From DATBGO01 sp050011895 (GTDB lineage Bacteria > Actinomycetota > Actinomycetes > Streptosporangiales > Streptosporangiaceae): a stretch of 64,000 bases of DNA. The translations under genes and the position numbers were made by a program. The stretch lies in assembly GCA_050011895.1 (NCBI GenBank), contig JBEKIF010000024.1, positions 16,344 to 80,343 of the forward strand, written 5' to 3'. Within the stretch, counting starts at the first letter, position 1. The number at the start of each line of letters is the position of its first letter. The notes beneath the pieces were generated by a model, which was not told where the DNA came from, did no database searches, and saw nothing but the letters and a program-made list of their open reading frames with translations. Shown here one piece after another: positions 61,537-64,000 of the stretch.

Positions 61537-61566
61537 ACTATAACACCAGTTGCGCTGGGCGCAACT
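61537..61566 (-). promoter_or_regulatory. Promoter and operator of the HicAB-like pair
   Basis: AGTTGCGC (61548-61555) and GCGCAACT (61559-61566) form a perfect dyad with a 3-nt spacer. A TATAGT -10 box (minus strand, 61542-61537) follows it by 5 nt and ends 9 nt before GTG 61527. The dyad would cover the spacer/-35 region, as for autorepressed toxin-antitoxin operons. Confidence 0.6.
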
Positions 61567-61848
61567 CCTATCAGCCGGGCCGACCGAGGTCACGCACCGC
61601 GGTAAAGATCACGTGAAGTCAGGCAACGGGCCGTGACCGACCACGCTCGGCAGGGCCTGATTCTCCGCCGCCCGCAGACCAGCGAATCGGCCCGCATTCG
61701 TCGCCGACGTGACGACACACGTTCCGTAAGGAGAACAGGTCGCGCGGTCAACTGCACCCAACCCCTGCGCGGTCGGGCACCAGCAGGCACGCCTCTTTGG
61801 AGAACCCGCCACGCTCGCTCATGCGTGCCGATGTGAGAGCGTTACTGT
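61567..61848. other. Intergenic region upstream of the HicAB-like operon
   Basis: About 280 nt without a supported gene. AAGGAGA at 61728 precedes no start codon of a credible frame. Confidence 0.35.
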
Positions 61849-62346
61849 TTATGGGCGACTAGCGTTAAATGGGCTTACCACCGAGATATCCGAAATCAAT
61901 TGATCAACATTCTTGACAATTTCCTGATAAGCTTTTTCCCTGTAAAGCTCCCTTTCCGATTCGACATGGGAAATCCTACCTGGTTCGCCAATATCGGCGA
62001 CTGACCATATACGCGGGCTAGCAGGAAATGTCACGCACCGCAGGCACTCGTCGTAGACTCGCTGATTCATGCAGACTGTAATATCAGCTTTCTCCAGACG
62101 CGACTGGGTCAGCTGATCTCCATAGCCGACCTTGGCAAATTCTCGTAGGCCGTGCCCCCCAAGGAGCTCGAGCGTTATTCTGTAGTGGGCCAGATTACTT
62201 GTTTTATCCAGGGCCGCGGTCGTACCGCTTGACAGGACGCTCGAATCCTTGATCTCGAGCGAGTTCAGATAGGCTTCCGCGATAATACTCCTGAACGAGT
62301 TTCCGCGGCATATGAAGTGGAAAATCAGCCGCCCCAGCGCCGCCAT
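61849..62346 (-). CDS. Low-molecular-weight phosphotyrosine phosphatase-like protein
   Basis: A ~165-residue protein from ATG 62346. 'LIFHFICRGNSFRSIIAEAY' carries the phosphatase loop C-x5-R-S. 'SSGTTAALDKTSNLAHYRIT' and LLGGHGL fit the LMW-PTP/ArsC fold. DQLTQSRLEKADITVCM precedes a 'IWSVADIGEPGRISHV' segment in which the usual D-P loop is D-I-G. It may dephosphorylate protein tyrosine or an arsenate-like substrate. Base composition is clearly AT-richer (runs such as AATTTCCTGATAAGC), indicating acquisition. An upstream ATG at 62373 is possible. Confidence 0.75.
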   Translation of the reverse strand: MAALGRLIFHFICRGNSFRSIIAEAYLNSLEIKDSSVLSSGTTAALDKTSNLAHYRITLELLGGHGLREFAKVGYGDQLTQSRLEKADITVCMNQRVYDECLRCVTFPASPRIWSVADIGEPGRISHVESERELYREKAYQEIVKNVDQLISDISVVSPFNASRP

Positions 62347-62427
62347 GCCTTCGGACTGCCCGGCCAGATGCATGCCATCGCTCAGCTAGACAACCTAGAC
62401 AGAGCAAGCATCGAAATGCTCGAGGCA

Positions 62428-62718
62428 CTAAACCAGCTGATCCTGATCGCTCCTCGCCGCCTTGGGGATCTTGCGGAAAATTCCGCCAGGGAGCTTCAGC
62501 GCTATGGCGCTGCGGCAGAGCGCGACGAGAAAGCTGAGCTGAACTTCCGGGGAGATTCTCGACATCCTCATTAAGGAGATGCGGAGCGACCTAGCCGAAC
62601 CAGACTCGGACGATAACGGAGAAGGATGCAACTCTACGGTCCACATCCCTTGAGGGAGCATACGCGCAGCTAAACTGATATGGTCCGATGGCCGCGGGCG
62701 CGGCGCCGTCACACTCAT
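62428..62718 (-). other. Uncertain minus-strand open frame, 96 codons
   Basis: It contains 'ISPEVQLSFLVALCRSAIAL' KLPGGIFRKIPKAA, which reads like a protein, but the N-terminal part is R/P/S-rich and no ribosome site is seen. Another open frame on the + strand (62317-62574, NLDRASIEMLEALNQLIL) is equally plausible. Both share the AT-richer composition of the neighbouring phosphatase gene. Neither is called. Confidence 0.2.
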
Positions 62719-63212
62719 CTGCTCTGAGGTACGTCGGGATCATCGAGTCTCCGGCAGGCAGGGGCCTGCGATGAGGACTCGCCTGCCGACTATGCCGCAT
62801 GACACGGCGTCGCGGACGCGCGCGTCTGCACATAGGCCCTGATGCCGATCACGGTGCGTGGTCGAGTCGCCGTGGCCACCCGCACACGTAGCCGCCTTAC
62901 CTGTATGGCAGCAGTTGCGTGGCGCTGGGCGGTAGCTGGGTGTACGGATCTGGACGATATGCTCTCTCGGGTCTTGCGTGCCTGCTTACGCCGGGTCCGC
63001 ATCGCAGCGTGCGGAAGATGGTGGGTGCAGATGAGGGTCGCGTGCGCGGATAGGGGGCCGGACTCACGGACTGACTGATGACGACCGTGCAAAGGTTGAT
63101 AAGCTGCGCACCTATCCGTCTCTGGGAGAGGCCCCATGGCCATCTGGAGTACGTGTCGTCGCCTGGGGCGCGCTGAGGCGGGCTTCCGCCGTCGCCGCGT
63201 TTCGGCCCGCTG
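62719..63212. other. Intergenic region, no gene seen
   Basis: About 490 nt. Open frames are Arg-rich shadows. The composition is mixed. Short segment 63080-63140 (CGTGCAAAGGTTGATAAGC) could hold a promoter for 63213, but no convincing boxes are seen. Confidence 0.35.
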
Positions 63213-63866
63213 ATGCCCGGCAGCCGGCGTCGTCAGCCCGTTCGGTTCCTGGTTTTTTCAGCGTCCCTGCGCCGGGACTCCCTCAACACGCGGCTTGCCG
63301 AGCTGGCAGCGGCGGCTATCGAGGCCGGCGGCGGAGATGTCGATATTGCGGCGATGCGCGATTTCGACGCCCCGTCTTACGACCAGGATGTCCAGCGGGA
63401 GGAGGGATTTCCGCCAGGCGCCGAGGAGTTTCGGCGGCGGCTGGAGGCCTGCCATGGTTTCGTTGTGGCCTCACCGGAGTACAACGCGTCGATGCCGGGG
63501 GTGCTGAAGAACGCCATCGACTGGGCATCCCGCTACCAGCCGCAGCCGTTCAACGAGCGGCACGGGCTGCTCATGTCCGCATCGCCCTCGATGGGCGGGG
63601 GCAACCGCGGCCTGTGGTCGCTGCGCGTCCCGTTTGAGCATCTCGGCTCGCGGCTATATCCGGACATGTTCTCCCTCGCCCAGGCCCACCTGGCCTTCAC
63701 CGCTGAAGGGCGCATCGCCGACGAGCAGCTTCAGCAGCGGTTCGACGCGAACATTAGCAACTTCATGGATCTGGTCGAGGCCTCCACGCATTACCCGTGC
63801 GTGAAGCGGGCCTGGGTGGAGTACCTGGGCGAACATCCCGAGCCATCGCTGGACCGCGTGGAGTGA
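63213..63866 (+). CDS. NADPH-dependent FMN reductase (NAD(P)H oxidoreductase, flavodoxin-like)
   Basis: A 217-residue flavodoxin-fold protein: 'FLVFSASLRRDSLNTRLAEL' (FMN phosphate loop, S-x-R-x-x-S-x-N), 'VVASPEYNASMPGVLKNAID' W-A-S-R (P-E-Y-N-x-S-x-P-x-x-L-K-N), then 'GLLMSASPSMGGGNRGLWSL'. It reduces quinones, azo compounds or metal ions with NAD(P)H using FMN. ATG 63213 follows a weak G-rich site. It ends 2 nt before a strong hairpin. Confidence 0.93.
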   Translation: MPGSRRRQPVRFLVFSASLRRDSLNTRLAELAAAAIEAGGGDVDIAAMRDFDAPSYDQDVQREEGFPPGAEEFRRRLEACHGFVVASPEYNASMPGVLKNAIDWASRYQPQPFNERHGLLMSASPSMGGGNRGLWSLRVPFEHLGSRLYPDMFSLAQAHLAFTAEGRIADEQLQQRFDANISNFMDLVEASTHYPCVKRAWVEYLGEHPEPSLDRVE

Positions 63867-63867
63867 C

Positions 63868-63896
63868 GGCGGCCGCGCGGCCACCACGCGGCCGCC
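63868..63896 (+). terminator. 10-bp GC hairpin, probable terminator
   Basis: GGCGGCCGCG (63868-63877) and CGCGGCCGCC (63887-63896) pair perfectly around CGGCCACCA, one base after the stop codon of the FMN reductase gene. No T-tract. The last ~100 nt of the window hold no recognisable gene. Confidence 0.65.
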
Positions 63897-64000
63897 CGGC
63901 CAGGACGGTAACAACGCAGCGCTGGGCCGGGGTGCGTGGGTGACCTGGCCGCCACTGGGCCGGAAGGTCCGCTCGGCCCAGGTGGTGAATGAGGTCCAGC

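Noticed and set aside
62842..63078. Plus-strand 78-codon frame
   Set aside because: Arg/Ala-rich composition, no ribosome site and no motif; a similar frame exists on the opposite strand.

Overview
The window is chromosomal DNA from a high-GC actinomycete. The evidence is a strong third-position G/C bias, frequent GTG/TTG starts, 4-nt ATGA gene overlaps, a relic of an F420-dependent NADP reductase, an FDOR/PNPOx-type protein, MpaB/DUF2236 and DUF4386 proteins, an ECF sigma factor with a zf-HC2 anti-sigma factor, and a PHO-box-like element before pstS. I cannot name the genus; a filamentous soil actinobacterium is most likely. No rRNA, tRNA, CRISPR array or intact transposase was recognised.

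Layout. 0-9 kb: two efflux/TetR pairs (one cut by the window edge), a decayed GntR gene, a HerA-like ATPase, an AT-richer secreted protein and an OsmC peroxiredoxin. 8.6-10.7 kb: a secreted beta-propeller with an ECF sigma/anti-sigma pair. 10.9-15.7 kb: a DapB-like dehydrogenase, a methyltransferase, a secreted repeat protein, a CMD-like protein and a membrane protein. 15.8-25.7 kb: an amylo-1,6-glucosidase-like enzyme, a glycosyltransferase, an alpha/beta hydrolase, a DEAD-box helicase, and an AarF kinase coupled to a DUF2236 protein. 26-34 kb: a polytopic membrane protein, then a twin-permease ABC transporter whose 1245-residue ATPase is fused to two tandem KdpD/USP sensor modules. This fusion is the most unusual object in the window. 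It is followed by two abutting gene relics. 34-39 kb: a PLP-dependent lyase/decarboxylase with an FGGY kinase, and a GT-C-like membrane protein. 39-44.6 kb: pstSCAB, a USP gene and a converging phoU. 44.7-48.3 kb: AsnA with an extended N-terminus, a glycosyltransferase-like protein and an XRE regulator. 49-50 kb: two genes with internal deletions. 50-55 kb: a catabolic cluster (XRE-cupin regulator, Rieske-type reductase, M24 peptidase-like enzyme, amino-acid permease, class I amidotransferase) carrying a shared 27-nt operator at two places. 55-64 kb: two DUF4386 proteins, a TetR with clear operators, a cupin, SRPBCC, FDOR, a HicA/HicB-like toxin-antitoxin candidate, a low-GC LMW-phosphatase-like gene and an FMN reductase.

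Recurring themes. (1) In-frame minisatellites, often 24 bp, in unrelated proteins. (2) Several short pseudogenes made by internal deletion or truncation. (3) Two dispersed copies of an imperfect palindrome (5.8 and 27.8 kb), each placed after a gene and after a short tandem repeat. All functional calls come from reading motifs by eye; no database search was run.
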